This document shows, piece after piece, positions 6,136 through 6,613 of a stretch of 6,613 nt of DNA; the stretch's first letter is position 1, and each line of letters starts with the position of its first letter. Source of the DNA: Deltaproteobacteria bacterium (GTDB lineage: Bacteria > Desulfobacterota > DSM-4660 > Desulfatiglandales > HGW-15); contig JAHECH010000244.1 of NCBI GenBank assembly GCA_024641835.1, positions 1-6,613 on the forward strand. The letters are read 5' to 3'. Under the pieces are notes generated by a model. It worked only from the letters and a program-made list of their open reading frames with translations, had not been told where the DNA came from and ran no database searches. A program made the position numbers and the translations under genes.

Positions 6136-6172
6136 CTGCTTAGTAATTCCGCACTAGGGAAAGGAGGGAAAA

Positions 6173-6613
6173 GTGAACATCTTTGTATGCATCAAGCAGG
6201 TTCCGGACACGGAAGCGCAGATCAAAATCGCTCCAGATGGGAAATCCATCGTCAAAGATGACATCAAATGGGTGATGAATCCCTATGACGAGTTCGGTGT
6301 GGAAGAGGCATTGCGCATCAAAGAAAAGTTTGGCGGCGAGGTGACCGTCATCGGGCTCGGCCCCAAGAGAGTGACCGAGTCCCTTCGCACTGCCCTCGCG
6401 ATGGGAGCAGACAAAGGCATCTTGATATCAGATCCTGCCGCAGAGGGTAGCGATGCCCTTGCGACGGCGAAGGCTCTCGCTGCGGTGATTAAGAACCTGA
6501 AATATGACCTCATTTTCACGGGCCAGCGGGGCGTAGACGATGATATGGGTCTCGTGGGCGCCACCCTGGCAGAGTTCCTCGGGATCCCTCATGTTCCCAT
6601 CATCGTCAAGGTA
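6173..6613 (+). CDS. etfB: Electron transfer flavoprotein beta subunit, 3' end beyond the window
   Basis: EtfB and EtfA form a cytoplasmic FAD/AMP heterodimer that carries electrons from acyl-CoA dehydrogenases to the quinone pool, or takes part in electron bifurcation. The visible 147 codons read M/V-NIFVCIKQVPDTEAQIKI at the start, then the family signatures VMNPYDEFGVEEALRIKEK (about 42-60), VTVIGLGPKR, ALAMGADKGILI, and DLIFTGQRGVDDDMGLVG, which is typical of the nucleotide-binding region. The start is GTG at 6173, chosen because AAGGAGGG (6161-6168) lies four bases upstream and the conserved N-terminus begins there. The C-terminus runs off the right edge; etfA would normally follow. Its position behind a FadR-like regulator points to a role in beta-oxidation. 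Whether it is the bifurcating type cannot be told from this part. Confidence 0.95.
   Translation, partial: MNIFVCIKQVPDTEAQIKIAPDGKSIVKDDIKWVMNPYDEFGVEEALRIKEKFGGEVTVIGLGPKRVTESLRTALAMGADKGILISDPAAEGSDALATAKALAAVIKNLKYDLIFTGQRGVDDDMGLVGATLAEFLGIPHVPIIVKV

Overview
The window looks like part of a fatty-acid or organic-acid catabolism region of a Gram-negative anaerobe, most likely a Desulfobacterota (deltaproteobacterial) relative. This placement is inferred from gene content and style: a liv-type transporter operon carrying an acyl-CoA ligase, an EtfB gene behind a TetR regulator, a stand-alone response regulator, and moderate GC. No rRNA or other taxonomic marker is present.

Left half, minus strand (1-4510). 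Read in transcription order, a single-domain response regulator (4510-4016) is followed after 271 bp by a three-gene run. That run is a periplasmic branched-chain-amino-acid-type binding protein (3744-2536), a LivG-type ABC ATPase (2518-1688), and a long-chain acyl-CoA synthetase (1656 to beyond the left edge). The gaps are only 17 and 31 bp, so the three are very probably one transcript. No permease or LivF gene is in the window; in related clusters these follow the ligase, which here would be off the left edge. Good sigma-70-like promoters can be read ahead of the regulator and ahead of the binding protein.

Right half, plus strand (about 4620-6613). A TetR regulator (5087-5683) closely resembles Bacillus-type FadR, the acyl-CoA-responsive repressor of beta-oxidation genes. 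An 18-bp inverted repeat at 4650-4667 differs at one position from the Bacillus FadR operator consensus as I remember it, and it overlaps the -10 end of a plausible promoter pointing at the TetR gene. After a 489-bp gene-free stretch comes the start of etfB (6173 to the right edge), which encodes the beta subunit of the electron-transfer flavoprotein that accepts electrons from acyl-CoA dehydrogenases.

The most unusual content is non-coding. Two related, roughly 190-bp, nearly full-length hairpin elements (A, 4753-4947; B, 5928-6111) lie in the same orientation, one upstream of the fadR-like gene and one upstream of etfB. They differ in sequence, but at several stem positions both arms have changed together so that pairing is kept, while a 14-base unpaired motif is identical. 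A third, different imperfect palindrome (C, 5702-5886) sits just after the fadR-like gene. They may be a family of dispersed palindromic repeats or MITEs, or structured mRNA leaders.

Taken together, the genes fit uptake of a carboxylic acid, activation to its CoA thioester, electron transfer from its oxidation, and control by acyl-CoA through a FadR-type repressor.
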